Part shown: in pieces, positions 8,152 through 16,412 of the stretch
Position numbering within the stretch: the first letter of the stretch is position 1
How the letters are laid out: every line of letters begins with the position of its first letter
DNA from: Pseudodesulfovibrio sp.
GTDB taxonomy: Bacteria; Desulfobacterota; Desulfovibrionia; Desulfovibrionales; Desulfovibrionaceae
DNA length: 39,946 nucleotides
Assembly (NCBI GenBank): GCA_016342345.1
Contig: JAEINO010000032.1
Span: 1-39,946 of the forward strand
Reading direction: 5' to 3'
Program-made: the position numbers and the translations under genes
Notes under the pieces: generated by a model
The model's database searches: none
Seen by the model: the letters and a program-made list of their open reading frames with translations, nothing else
What the model was told of the DNA's origin: nothing

Positions 8152-8565
8152 TTGAAAAACATTCGACACAACAGAAGCCTGCGAAGCAGAAAAAGCGAGA
8201 TCAACATGACCCCGCTTATCGACATGGTTTTTATTCTGCTCATCTTTTTCATCGTCACCACAAGCTTTGTTCGCGAAGCCGGTGTAGAAGTGGACAGGCC
8301 TTCTGCCAACACAGCCGAAACCAAGACAAAAGCCAGTGTCATCATGGGACTGACAGACCAAGGGCAGGTCTTTGTGGAAGGCCGTTCGCTGGATATCCGC
8401 TCGGTCCGCGCCTACATGGAACGATTCCTGGCAGAAACACCGGACGGGGCTGCCGTAATTGTCGCCGATAAATCCAGCCTCACGGGTACACTGATTCAAG
8501 TTCTGGACCAATGCAGACTCGCTGGTGTGCAAAACGTCAGCGTGGCAGCAAGGAAGCCACAATGA
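8152..8565 (+). CDS. exbD: ExbD-like biopolymer transport protein
   Basis: This 137-residue protein has a short cytoplasmic N-terminus and one membrane helix. It contains the family signature INMTPLIDMVFILLIFFIVTT, in which the aspartate of the helix (LIDMVF) is the proton-carrying residue. A periplasmic domain follows, with the usual VIVADKSSLTGTLIQVLDQC near the end. Translation probably begins at TTG (8152), because GGGAG lies 8 bases before it and no ATG exists before the membrane helix. The stop overlaps the tonB start by ATGA. It works with the two upstream channel proteins. Confidence 0.9.
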   Translation: MKNIRHNRSLRSRKSEINMTPLIDMVFILLIFFIVTTSFVREAGVEVDRPSANTAETKTKASVIMGLTDQGQVFVEGRSLDIRSVRAYMERFLAETPDGAAVIVADKSSLTGTLIQVLDQCRLAGVQNVSVAARKPQ

Positions 8566-9218
8566 TCCATAAGGCCCACAGAGTTGAAGAATACACCACC
8601 AGTGTCATACTGGCCGCCGCCGCTGTAGGCCTTATCAGCATAGGCATTATTTTTCTGGCCGATGCACACAAGCCGGATCATGTTGAAACAATCGAAGGGG
8701 CCATCAGATTGGCCATGCCCAAGCCAAAACCACCAGAAAAGCAACGAAAACGACTCGAAGAAAAAATCAAGCCGCCAGAGATGCTTCCCAAAAAAAAATC
8801 CGCACCCAAAAAAACAAAGGAAATCAAACCGGTCATGGATCTTCACGTTCCTTCTTTCTCAGCCAATGTCCATCCGGCACTAACCAGTGGCATGGTCCTG
8901 CCCGCTGGAGCCTTGGGAGGAATCGGCTTTAATCTGGACGAAGTGGATGAATCCCCACAGGTACTCCGCGACGTTCCGCCGGAATACCCATTTGGTGCCA
9001 AACGAAACCACATAGAAGGGCAAATTGTGATTCGCATGCTGGTCACCAAAGACGGAACACCTACCAAATTTTCCATCCACTCTGCCGACCCGACAGGGAT
9101 TTTTGAAAAAACCTCACTGGCAGCGGCAAAACGTTGGCGTTTCAAGCCAGGTCGCTATGCAGGGAAAGACGTAGACACATGGGTTCTTCTCCCCTTCAAC
9201 TTCAAGATGACACAATGA
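8562..9218 (+). CDS. tonB: TonB energy-transducing protein
   Basis: This 218-residue TonB has an N-terminal membrane helix (TTSVILAAAAVGLISIGIIFL), then a Pro/Lys-rich spacer (MPKPKPPEKQRKRLEEKIKP) spanning the periplasm. The C-terminal domain begins near residue 128: VLRDVPPEYPFGAKRNHIEG, IVIRMLVTKDGTPTKFSIH, AAKRWRFKPGRYAGKDVDTW. The spacer is short, as in TonB2-type proteins that work with TtpC. It would contact the TonB box of the receptor at 24848. An upstream extension to 8511 is open, but the ATG overlapping the exbD stop is the better start. Confidence 0.92.
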   Translation: MIHKAHRVEEYTTSVILAAAAVGLISIGIIFLADAHKPDHVETIEGAIRLAMPKPKPPEKQRKRLEEKIKPPEMLPKKKSAPKKTKEIKPVMDLHVPSFSANVHPALTSGMVLPAGALGGIGFNLDEVDESPQVLRDVPPEYPFGAKRNHIEGQIVIRMLVTKDGTPTKFSIHSADPTGIFEKTSLAAAKRWRFKPGRYAGKDVDTWVLLPFNFKMTQ

Positions 9219-10381
9219 AAACAATGCGAATCCTTTTGCTGAGTTGCATTTTCAGCATCCTTATATTCCCGGCAGCGTCATTTGCTAAAAAATTGCCACC
9301 CGATGCACGACAGGCATTGTTCAAAACCCAGGTCCTTTTAAAAGAGAAAAAGCCTGTAGAGGCTGCAAGAATTATTGACCAGTACCTTGAGACAACAAAC
9401 GAGAACGCACCTGCCGAGGCATATATCCTGCTTGGAGCAGCCCGACATCAGGCAGGCGACACAGAACGTACTCTCAGAGCGTTCCTTCAGGGCCATGAAA
9501 GGTACCCGCAAAACGAACATCTATGCCTCAATAGCGCGGTCGTGCTGTACGAGCAGGAACAATATTCCAAAGCAGGCAAACTGTTTGAAAAGGCCTTCAT
9601 CCTGACTGCCCCGCCCAAGCCGGAACTGCTCTATCAAGCTGGGGCCGCCTACTATACGGGTGGAAACTACAAAAAAGCTGCCCAAGTGATGAATAAACTT
9701 TTTTCAATGTCCGTCGAGCACAAAAAGGAATGGACACGACTCGCCATTCACTCGTTTATCGAAGCAGGACTTCTTGAACGTGCGCAAACGGTATTAATGA
9801 CGCTATTGGAAAAAAGACCAAACGATGCAGCCTACTGGGAACTGCTGGCAAAGGTACACATGGACAGGGAGCAATACGCTCAGGCCGCCGGAGCCCTTGG
9901 AATAAGCTATCGACTCAAGAACGCCTCCACAGCAGAAATGAAACGGCTGGCCAATCTCTATATATATGTAGACTCTCCCCTCAAGGCCGCAAACGCTCTG
10001 CAGCAAGCATATGGAACAAACAGGACCCCAGAACAAGCGTCACAGATCGCATCACTCTATGCTTCCGCAGGCAGAATCGACAAAGCCCTTGAGACACTCA
10101 ATAAAACTCCTAATGACTCCACAAAACTACTGCTTGAAAAAGCAAAAATTCTCTACATGGCACGCCGATTTGATGAAGCGAGCAAGGTGTTGTCCACCAG
10201 TCTAAAACTGTCACCCGGCAACGCTGAAGCACACTTTTACAACGCCCTTTGCGCTTGGGAACAAAAACACTGGAAAACAGCCAAACAAGAATTCAATTGC
10301 ATTGTAAAAAACAAGGACTTTCAGAACCACGCATCCAATGCGTTAGCAGCACTGGAGGACCTTGAAAATGCCAAACTTTAG
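9215..10381 (+). CDS. TPR-repeat periplasmic protein of the TonB2 operon
   Basis: This 388-residue protein has a signal peptide (MKTMRILLLSCIFSILIFPAASFA). It is then built almost wholly of tetratricopeptide repeats, visible as recurring A-Y--LG-A--Q-G / Y-QAGAAYYTGGNYKKAAQV / LYASAGRIDKALETL / AHFYNALCAWEQKHWKTAKQEF. Vibrio TonB2 operons also end with a TPR gene. It probably scaffolds the complex in the periplasm. It overlaps tonB by ATGA. There is no catalytic domain. Confidence 0.85.
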   Translation: MKTMRILLLSCIFSILIFPAASFAKKLPPDARQALFKTQVLLKEKKPVEAARIIDQYLETTNENAPAEAYILLGAARHQAGDTERTLRAFLQGHERYPQNEHLCLNSAVVLYEQEQYSKAGKLFEKAFILTAPPKPELLYQAGAAYYTGGNYKKAAQVMNKLFSMSVEHKKEWTRLAIHSFIEAGLLERAQTVLMTLLEKRPNDAAYWELLAKVHMDREQYAQAAGALGISYRLKNASTAEMKRLANLYIYVDSPLKAANALQQAYGTNRTPEQASQIASLYASAGRIDKALETLNKTPNDSTKLLLEKAKILYMARRFDEASKVLSTSLKLSPGNAEAHFYNALCAWEQKHWKTAKQEFNCIVKNKDFQNHASNALAALEDLENAKL

Positions 10382-10446
10382 ATAATAAAGGATAAAAAAC
10401 TGTCTAACAACAATTTCAAACCATTCAATATCGAGAGCAACGAGCT

Positions 10447-11403
10447 ATGCTAAAGGGTTGTCTACAGAACTGGATGCCGACCATTAAATCTTCCACCAAC
10501 ATGGAAGGCTCTTGCGTCCTTCCTGACGTCAAACTGTTCGTGCACGACCTGCCGGCAAAGAAAAAACCAATACCTTCGGCCTTTCATACTTCTGACGCAC
10601 CAGTAGAATTTATCTACTGCCTCTCAGGAGGCATACAGATATTTGCCACGGACGGTAAAGGCGATAAGATTTACTCGCAAATCAACGAAGGCAAGGGAAC
10701 AGTATTACACCTTCCGCTTTGCAACGGCAGCTCCATAACAAAGCCGGGCACACCGCTACAGATTGTTGGCCTGCAAATAAGTCCGGCGCACTTAAGCCAT
10801 CTGGCCCATGCAACCGGATGTCCATTGCATCCAACACTTAAACGGATCGTACAAGGTAGCCGAATACCATGTTTTCTCCAAAACACTCCCCTGCCCCTAC
10901 CGCTCAGGCTTACGGTAGAACAAATTCTTTCATGCCATCCAGGCAAAGGCATGCGAAATATTTTCCTAGAGTACAAAAAAATTGAGCTACTGTATCTCCA
11001 GCTCAACTTGCTGAACTCCCAACTCATCAAGCTCAAAAACACGAACCAGAGAGAAATTCAGGCAGCTCACAATGCTCATAAAAGGCTCATGGAGGACCTC
11101 ATCTCGCCACCAGGACTCCAAGAACTCGCCACACTAGTAGGACTCAACCGATCACAATTGAACAAGGTATTTCGATCTGTGTTTGGCGACACAGTGTTTG
11201 GCGTGATGCGACAAGCACGACTGGAATGCGCACGCAGGATGCTGGAATGCGGAACCAAAAATGTTACTGAAGTAGCTTACGAATGCGGATTTTCCAACCC
11301 CAGCCATCTCACAAAATCTTTTTCAGATCATTTCAGCGTTAAACCAAAACATTACCAGAAGCTATACCAACAAAGACAAAAGGCAATGGAGACCAACGCC
11401 TGA
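10447..11403 (+). CDS. AraC-family regulator (PchR-like)
   Basis: This 318-residue regulator has an N-terminal ligand-sensing domain (about 40-130, including VEFIYCLSGGIQIFATD) and a C-terminal double helix-turn-helix. The first HTH is GLQELATLVGLNRSQLNKVF. The second is VTEVAYECGFSNPSHLTKSF followed by FSVKPKHYQ. The layout resembles siderophore-responsive PchR/YbtA-type activators, which sense the ferric siderophore and switch on synthesis and uptake genes. It lies between the TonB2 operon and the convergent minus operon, 65 bases after the TPR gene. The start codon has only a weak ribosome site. The ligand is unknown, and control of this island is inferred from position. Confidence 0.88.
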   Translation: MLKGCLQNWMPTIKSSTNMEGSCVLPDVKLFVHDLPAKKKPIPSAFHTSDAPVEFIYCLSGGIQIFATDGKGDKIYSQINEGKGTVLHLPLCNGSSITKPGTPLQIVGLQISPAHLSHLAHATGCPLHPTLKRIVQGSRIPCFLQNTPLPLPLRLTVEQILSCHPGKGMRNIFLEYKKIELLYLQLNLLNSQLIKLKNTNQREIQAAHNAHKRLMEDLISPPGLQELATLVGLNRSQLNKVFRSVFGDTVFGVMRQARLECARRMLECGTKNVTEVAYECGFSNPSHLTKSFSDHFSVKPKHYQKLYQQRQKAMETNA

Positions 11404-11411
11404 TTTCCACC

Positions 11412-12725
11412 TTAAAAAGTATAACGAATGGTACAGTAGACAGAATCATTATCATCATACTGACCCAAGATACTGTCATCCGGGCCAGTCCAAAGCATCA
11501 CACCTGACAAAATCTTCCAATTGTCGCTCACTGCATAGTCAGTGAAAAATTCCGTAATCGCTCCTTCTGCTTCCAGATAATACTTCCCCCGCACCCCAAA
11601 GGAAAGTGCGTCATCTGCCAACTTGCTGCTGAGTTCGTAAGTCAAACCGTACTGCCATTGAGTTTGAATAGAACCAGCACCATAAACATCGGCAAAAGCC
11701 TGAATATTGAGATAGTGCTTGCCTTCAAAATCATAATCCCAACCCAACACACCCTGAAAAAGATCACGCCTGACAGGGAGTCCGGTTTCGGGGTCTTGAT
11801 AAGGGACCTCCGGTTTCCACGCTAGTTCGCCGCGCCAGGTATTACTCTCCAGACCTTTGGCAAAAGCTACTCCATATGCCGTAGACCGCTGGTATTTCGG
11901 GACGAGCTGTGCTCCTCCTCCAACATTTTCAAGGGAAAAGACGGGATTGTCTGCATACCCATGGAAAAACATCATCGCAACATCCCAACCGCTGGACATG
12001 GTGGAAAGACGTCCGCCATATTCCACATCTTGAAACCAACGATCAGGCTGTTGGGCACTTTCAATCAAGAAAAGCCCCTGTTTTTCTTGCGTCCGCATCA
12101 CTTTCAAGGCTCTCGGTTCCCAAGGGTTACCACTGTGCGGGAGACCATTCACGGCAGCTACAGGCAAAAAAACCCCTTCCAAACTCCAATCACCAAGCAA
12201 CACAGACCCACCACCCATAAACACAGGCTGGCGATTGTCCGACCTGCCAGTGCTAATTGGATCAAGGATATCCAGCGGGTTGATCAAATCCATGGGGTTA
12301 ATGCCGTCCCCGGTCCCCCATCGGTGTATTTTTCGCCCTAAAAAAAGATCCATCCGATCAGTATCATACATGAAATACGCTTCATGTATGCTAGCATTCC
12401 AGATTTGATGACCATCACCTTTCCATGTGGCAGCAGCAAGTTCTTGATCCGCATCAATATTCCCAAAGAAGGAAAAAGCCTCCCTTTCCCAGCTTGCTTC
12501 AAGTCTCAACCTTTGCCGGATCGAAATCGGCTCATTAAGATTCTTAATCGCAACCTGATTCCTGAACTCCAGGTATCCACCAAGTTGCAAGTCCTCCTCA
12601 GGCTCTGATGCCGGCAACGATGCAAACATGTCGGCTTCTGCAAAAGGATCACCCTCAACCGAGGCTTTCGCTGAATATCCAAAAAAAAGAATCGCCAGAA
12701 ACACGGCAACAACGAAGTACCTCAT
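11412..12725 (-). CDS. Outer-membrane beta-barrel (DUF1302-like) of an RND export module
   Basis: This 437-residue protein has a signal peptide (MRYFVVAVFLAILFFGYSAKA) and alternating amphipathic strands throughout. It ends in phenylalanine (CTIRYTF), as outer-membrane barrels do. The middle part WGTGDGINPMDLINPLDILDP is typical of DUF1302-type barrels, which occur beside LolA-like proteins and MMPL/RND pumps. The directly upstream gene encodes such a LolA-like protein, and an MMPL pump lies at 27077. It is probably the outer-membrane exit of the exporter. The last base lies 8 bases from the convergent AraC gene, with no clear terminator between. Confidence 0.75.
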   Translation of the reverse strand: MRYFVVAVFLAILFFGYSAKASVEGDPFAEADMFASLPASEPEEDLQLGGYLEFRNQVAIKNLNEPISIRQRLRLEASWEREAFSFFGNIDADQELAAATWKGDGHQIWNASIHEAYFMYDTDRMDLFLGRKIHRWGTGDGINPMDLINPLDILDPISTGRSDNRQPVFMGGGSVLLGDWSLEGVFLPVAAVNGLPHSGNPWEPRALKVMRTQEKQGLFLIESAQQPDRWFQDVEYGGRLSTMSSGWDVAMMFFHGYADNPVFSLENVGGGAQLVPKYQRSTAYGVAFAKGLESNTWRGELAWKPEVPYQDPETGLPVRRDLFQGVLGWDYDFEGKHYLNIQAFADVYGAGSIQTQWQYGLTYELSSKLADDALSFGVRGKYYLEAEGAITEFFTDYAVSDNWKILSGVMLWTGPDDSILGQYDDNDSVYCTIRYTF

Positions 12726-12728
12726 AAC

Positions 12729-13526
12729 CTACCTTTTTAGATCGGAATGCAGGAACACTTCATCTGAAAGGCCTGTTTCATATTGTATTTTACGAGTTTC
12801 CAGCAACGTTTCCGAATCACGCGACAATGACTTCATCCTCTGACGAGTAGGTGTCCAAATTCCCTGTATTTGCTTGAATCCACCGTACAGAAGCCTCTTG
12901 AATAGCGCCCCGGACTTGTCATAAAAATCTACACGGGCCGAAAGCCACATGTCTTTACGAACCCACACAATTCGTTTTGAATAGTTGGTGTCCTCTGGTT
13001 TCACCGGAATCATTTCGACAACAAAACAACTCGCGCCGTATAAATCTTCCTCACGTAACAAGGTATGGCGATCATCATCAACTTCACGCTTTGCCACATC
13101 CTCATTGGCAAAATCGCTGCGCATGAAAGAACCTTTTTTGCCACCACCACTAATTCGACGCACCAGCGATGCCGCAGGCATGTATATCCACATGTCATCA
13201 TCCCTATGGACATCCTTGTAACTCCACGTCAAGTATGACGTATCCCTTACGTCACAGGGTTCTGAAAACCGAATCAGTTGCTTTTCACAATCCAAGAACT
13301 TCTTTTTCTTCATGCTCATCATTCGAACAAGCTTTTCATCTCCCCTGCGGACCATCATTACGATGCCACTCTCGCCACATGAACTGCTGTCCACCTGATC
13401 CATTTTCACAGCCACATCTCTTCCCGAAAAAGCCCAGGAAGAATTAGCAATCGCCAGCAAAGGACTAGCCGCCAATGACATAAACAACACGAAATCAAGC
13501 AAGTAGATAAACATTGTCTTTGCCAT
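12729..13526 (-). CDS. Outer-membrane lipoprotein-sorting (LolA-like) protein
   Basis: This 265-residue secreted protein has an N-terminal hydrophobic signal (residues 5-27). It has the LolA-like fold family pattern: ERL-like strand KLVRMMSMKKKKFLDCEKQLI, RDTSYLTWSYKDVHRDDDMWIYMPAASLVRRI, GSFMRSDFANEDV, and RIVWVRKDMWLSARVDFYDKSG. These are the landmarks of the proteins that accompany MMPL/RND exporters (hydrophobic-cargo shuttle between membranes). It overlaps the PLP-enzyme gene by one base (TAATG) and ends 3 bases before the barrel gene. It probably carries the exported compound across the periplasm. Confidence 0.85.
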   Translation of the reverse strand: MAKTMFIYLLDFVLFMSLAASPLLAIANSSWAFSGRDVAVKMDQVDSSSCGESGIVMMVRRGDEKLVRMMSMKKKKFLDCEKQLIRFSEPCDVRDTSYLTWSYKDVHRDDDMWIYMPAASLVRRISGGGKKGSFMRSDFANEDVAKREVDDDRHTLLREEDLYGASCFVVEMIPVKPEDTNYSKRIVWVRKDMWLSARVDFYDKSGALFKRLLYGGFKQIQGIWTPTRQRMKSLSRDSETLLETRKIQYETGLSDEVFLHSDLKR

Positions 13527-14434
13527 TACGCAGCACCTTCAAAAAGCGGAGTGCTGAAATAACGTTCTGCACGATCAGGCAGCACTGTCGCAATTCGCCA
13601 ACCTGGATTCTTTGTGAGCATGACAATCGACGCAGCCAAATTCGCACCGGCAGAGATTCCCACCAAAAGGCCTTTGGTCCTGGCTAAATCCGTTGCGCGT
13701 TCCACGGCATCCTTATCTGAGATTTCCATCACGGAATCAATTAACTCGGGGTCCACAATTTCCGGTAAAAAACCGTCTCCAATGCCCTCGATACTATGCG
13801 CTTTTGCAGTATGCCCCAAAAGAGCAGCCGATCCTCTTGGTTCAACGGCAAGCAGGTGCATGGCCGTTGTTCGTTCCTTGAGAAAAGAACCAACTCCCAT
13901 CAGAGTTCCGCCACTACCTATCCCGTTGACAAAGCAATCCACATCGCCTTCCATGTCTTCCCATATCTCGCGCCCTGTACCGTGATAATGTGCAGCTACA
14001 TTCTCTTGATTCGTAAACTGATTCATCACAAACGTATCCGGCTCACGACGAACAAACTTCTCCAACGCGGCTACGGCACCGCCAACGCCCTCCTGTGCAG
14101 GGGTCAAAACCATGTTGGCACCAAGTAAACGCAACAACTTGCGCCTCTCCCGGCTTGCAGTTTCAGGCATAAAAACAGTCACGGGGTAGCCTCGCGCAGC
14201 CCCTGCAATGGCAAGAGAAATACCAGTGTTGCCACTCGTGGCTTCAGCCACACCCATTCCCGGACGCAACCTGCCTTCCTTCTCTGCCAATCCGAGTATT
14301 CTGAATATAATCCTGTCCTTCACAGAGCCACCGGGATTCATGAATTCCGCCTTGGCAAACACCGTCCCTTCACCAAACTTGAGACGAAGACACGGGGTAC
14401 GGCCAACGCAATCCAAAATATTATCACAAACCAT
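13526..14434 (-). CDS. Cysteine-synthase-family PLP enzyme (CysK/CysM/SbnA-like)
   Basis: This 302-residue fold-type II PLP enzyme shows NPGGSVKDR with the Schiff-base lysine (residue 41), the substrate-binding loop EATSGNTGISLA, and the phosphate-binding glycine loop GIGSGGTLMG. The C-terminal TKGLLVGISAGANLAA is also present. The family makes cysteine from O-acetyl- or O-phosphoserine. SbnA-type members in siderophore clusters instead condense O-phosphoserine with glutamate on the way to 2,3-diaminopropionate. No SbnB-type partner is visible, so a role in supplying Cys or a Cys-like amino acid to the NRPS is equally possible. It lies 16 bases after the PPTase gene. Confidence 0.88.
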   Translation of the reverse strand: MVCDNILDCVGRTPCLRLKFGEGTVFAKAEFMNPGGSVKDRIIFRILGLAEKEGRLRPGMGVAEATSGNTGISLAIAGAARGYPVTVFMPETASRERRKLLRLLGANMVLTPAQEGVGGAVAALEKFVRREPDTFVMNQFTNQENVAAHYHGTGREIWEDMEGDVDCFVNGIGSGGTLMGVGSFLKERTTAMHLLAVEPRGSAALLGHTAKAHSIEGIGDGFLPEIVDPELIDSVMEISDKDAVERATDLARTKGLLVGISAGANLAASIVMLTKNPGWRIATVLPDRAERYFSTPLFEGAA

Positions 14435-14450
14435 TCTGATTTCTCCTCGT

Positions 14451-15254
14451 TTAAAAGCATACCGCTACCGCTCCCACCCAATGACGGTCCGGCAACAGTT
14501 CATGCACCCTTACATTCCACTTTTCAGATCGAACAACTGCCTGTTCTGGCGGCGGCGTAAGAGAAAATGTATTCAAAGGCATGGCCAACCCCACTCCTAT
14601 GGACTTGAGAAAAGCCTCCCGACGAACCCAGCAACGTAAAAACGCACGGTCAATGTTGTCCTCCGATCCAATCCAGCAAACCTCATCGTGCGAAAACCAC
14701 CGACGAGCCAATGACATGCAATTCGGAGTCAAACGCACGTCTTCCAAATCCACGCCAACAGGACCACCCGCACTCACCGCAACCAAGGCACGCGTATCAG
14801 TATGGGACAAGTTGAAATGCAACTCTTCATCAACAAGGCAAGGCTTGCCGCCAAGCAGGCTCGCAAGCGAAACTTTGCGTGGAGGCAATCCAAGGTACAT
14901 GCCCAAAACACAACGCAGGCCAGCATGGGCACGAACAAAACGAGTCCTCAGATCCTTGGTGACAAACTCATTTGCCCGAATAATTTCCCGTTCGACAAGA
15001 CACTCTTTAGTCAAGGCAGCATCGCAATCATCACCAAGCGAAAAACTCCATAAATGCAACGCTGCATGCGGATCAGGCACCGAACGCAAAGATCCCAAGT
15101 CAAACCATCGAATCGGAAGAGTTGAAGACTTGCTCCCATCAGGCCCTTGATAATAAGTCATCATGTATTTCTTCAGTGTTACGACCAAACTCAGCACTGC
15201 AAGGCCAAAAATACCGTAATACCCCAATATAGAATGCAAAAACCAAACAACCAT
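14451..15254 (-). CDS. Sfp-type 4'-phosphopantetheinyl transferase
   Basis: This enzyme transfers 4'-phosphopantetheine from CoA to the carrier domains of the NRPS at 18527. Signatures are FNLSHTDTRALVAVS, GVDLEDVR (Mg-binding Asp/Glu) and WVRREAFLKSIGVGL (the WxxKEAxxK motif with Arg for the first Lys). The full frame of 267 residues begins with a hydrophobic segment (ILGYYGIFGLAVLSLVVTLKK), which would anchor the enzyme in the membrane. A double ATG at 15164/15161 gives a soluble 237- or 236-residue form of ordinary family length. Neither start has a strong ribosome site. It is the first gene of the minus operon. Confidence 0.88.
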   Translation of the reverse strand: MVVWFLHSILGYYGIFGLAVLSLVVTLKKYMMTYYQGPDGSKSSTLPIRWFDLGSLRSVPDPHAALHLWSFSLGDDCDAALTKECLVEREIIRANEFVTKDLRTRFVRAHAGLRCVLGMYLGLPPRKVSLASLLGGKPCLVDEELHFNLSHTDTRALVAVSAGGPVGVDLEDVRLTPNCMSLARRWFSHDEVCWIGSEDNIDRAFLRCWVRREAFLKSIGVGLAMPLNTFSLTPPPEQAVVRSEKWNVRVHELLPDRHWVGAVAVCF

Positions 15255-15270
15255 GGCTCACATCTTTATC

Positions 15271-15320
15271 GATCTTGATTTTCATTTTCAGGACGTAGGA
15301 GAGAAAAACACCTTTGTCAA
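15271..15320 (-). promoter_or_regulatory. Fur-box promoter for the minus operon
   Basis: On the minus strand TTGACA (15320-15315) is followed after 17 bases by TACGTC (15297-15292), a weak -10. Next comes GAAAATGAAAATCAAGATC (15289-15271), which agrees with the Fur consensus at 15 of 19 positions. The arrangement, with the box just downstream of the -10, is the same as at 5197-5256. Confidence 0.55.
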
Positions 15321-15575
15321 ACACGTCAAAATGCATTTGAATGATGTTCTTTACGGCAGAATAAATGCTCGCAGAGAAAAGGTAGATTCAATAAAAGAAT
15401 TATATAACAATTACTTATAAGACATCACGACACGAAGAAAAAACCTCAACTCATCGAATTTCGCAAAATACCAGACTGCATAAAGTATAAAAAATACTAT
15501 CCGCAGATAGTAGTAAGCACACTGCACATCACGTAGCTACCCAAAGATCGGTTTGGTAAGAACCATCATGCCATT

Positions 15576-15594
15576 GAAAATGATAGTCACCCTC
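15576..15594 (+). promoter_or_regulatory. Fur box for the PepSY-FeoA/FeoB/NRPS operon
   Basis: GAAAATGATAGTCACCCTC agrees with the Fur consensus at 14 of 19 positions, best in the left half. A weak promoter, TAGTCA (15584-15589) and TATACA (15607-15612) with 17-base spacing, overlaps it. It lies 70 bases before the first gene of the long operon. Confidence 0.5.
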
Positions 15595-15663
15595 ACATGC
15601 TTACAGTATACATGTAGCTACCAACATCGGCTAAATAATTACACCTTTTGACGTATTACGAAA

Positions 15664-16410
15664 GTGAGTGAAATGAAACTTTTTCTACTACACTGGTCCC
15701 GGAATCTCCATAAATGGCTGGGAATCTATGCAGCCCTTCTGACACTGGTATGGCTGTGTGAGCTCATGCTTCTCCCTGGCATATACAACCCAGCTCCCCT
15801 CCCTGCCACGCCATCACACAACCACACTACCGCCGGATCAAACGGGATAATCACAATAAATGATATTCTCTCACGACTCGACGCAGGTGAATATGGAGAG
15901 CCTTTGTCTTCTGTCGAAATCCGCTACAACCCCAACACCAAACAATACACTATTTTCGACCAAGACCGATTCGTAAACATTCGCGTGGATGCATTTTCCG
16001 GAGAACCAATAGACCATACCCTGGATTTTGATGCCCTCTTCATGGAAAAAGCAGCCCTTGGCTGGGCTCACCCGACATTGAGCCTGATTTTGAAGACACC
16101 ATTTGAATTTTCATTTGTCATTCTCGCCCTGACCGGAATTTATATAATCCTGTTCCCCCACATGAAGCGCAAAAAAAAGAACGCGAATGGCTTATTGGGC
16201 ATGCGCCCCGGTCAACAATTTCGTTTTCAGTCCACGCAGCAACCGGCTGACATGTGCAGAATGGCTGCGCTGGGCCTGCTTCCCGGTGTTTGTGTAGAGG
16301 TCATGCGCATACCCTCACGAGGTCCCGTCATACTGTCAGCTCGACACACCCGCTTGGCAATCGGCAAGGACATCGCCGCTACGTTCATCATCGACAAGGA
16401 AGGATTCTAG
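15664..16410 (+). CDS. PepSY-type membrane protein fused to a FeoA domain
   Basis: This 248-residue protein has two parts. Residues 1-170 are a PepSY-associated membrane domain: the helix IYAALLTLVWLCELMLLPGI, a periplasmic loop with the repeat SVEIRYNPNTKQYTIFD, FSGEPIDHTLDF and a second helix FSFVILALTGIYIILFP. PepSY-TM proteins often serve ferric-siderophore reduction. Residues 178-248 (LLGMRPGQQFRFQST, CRMAALGLLPGVCVEVMR, GPVILSARHTRLAIGKDIA) are a FeoA SH3-like domain, whose normal partner is FeoB, encoded next. The fusion would bring the membrane reductase-like part and FeoB together. GTG at 15664 is taken as start. ATG at 15673 is an alternative. Confidence 0.82.
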   Translation: MSEMKLFLLHWSRNLHKWLGIYAALLTLVWLCELMLLPGIYNPAPLPATPSHNHTTAGSNGIITINDILSRLDAGEYGEPLSSVEIRYNPNTKQYTIFDQDRFVNIRVDAFSGEPIDHTLDFDALFMEKAALGWAHPTLSLILKTPFEFSFVILALTGIYIILFPHMKRKKKNANGLLGMRPGQQFRFQSTQQPADMCRMAALGLLPGVCVEVMRIPSRGPVILSARHTRLAIGKDIAATFIIDKEGF

Positions 16411-16412
16411 TC

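Larger units (their letters stand above)
15255..15663. other. Divergent control region between the two island operons
   Basis: About 410 bases separate the minus-strand PPTase operon from the plus-strand PepSY/FeoB/NRPS operon. Two Fur-box candidates sit near the two ends (15271-15289 and 15576-15594). The middle (15420-15540) is A/T-rich, with a short inverted repeat ATACTATCCGCAGATAGTAGT at 15494-15514 (ACTATC/GATAGT), a possible activator site. A 55-codon frame on the plus strand (15253-15420) runs through the first Fur box and is not credited as a gene. Confidence 0.6.

Noticed and set aside
15253-15420. A 55-codon plus-strand frame (MAHIFIDLDFHFQDVG...) in the divergent control region
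   Set aside because: It has no ribosome site and its early codons are the Fur box on the opposite-strand promoter. It also overlaps the PPTase start.
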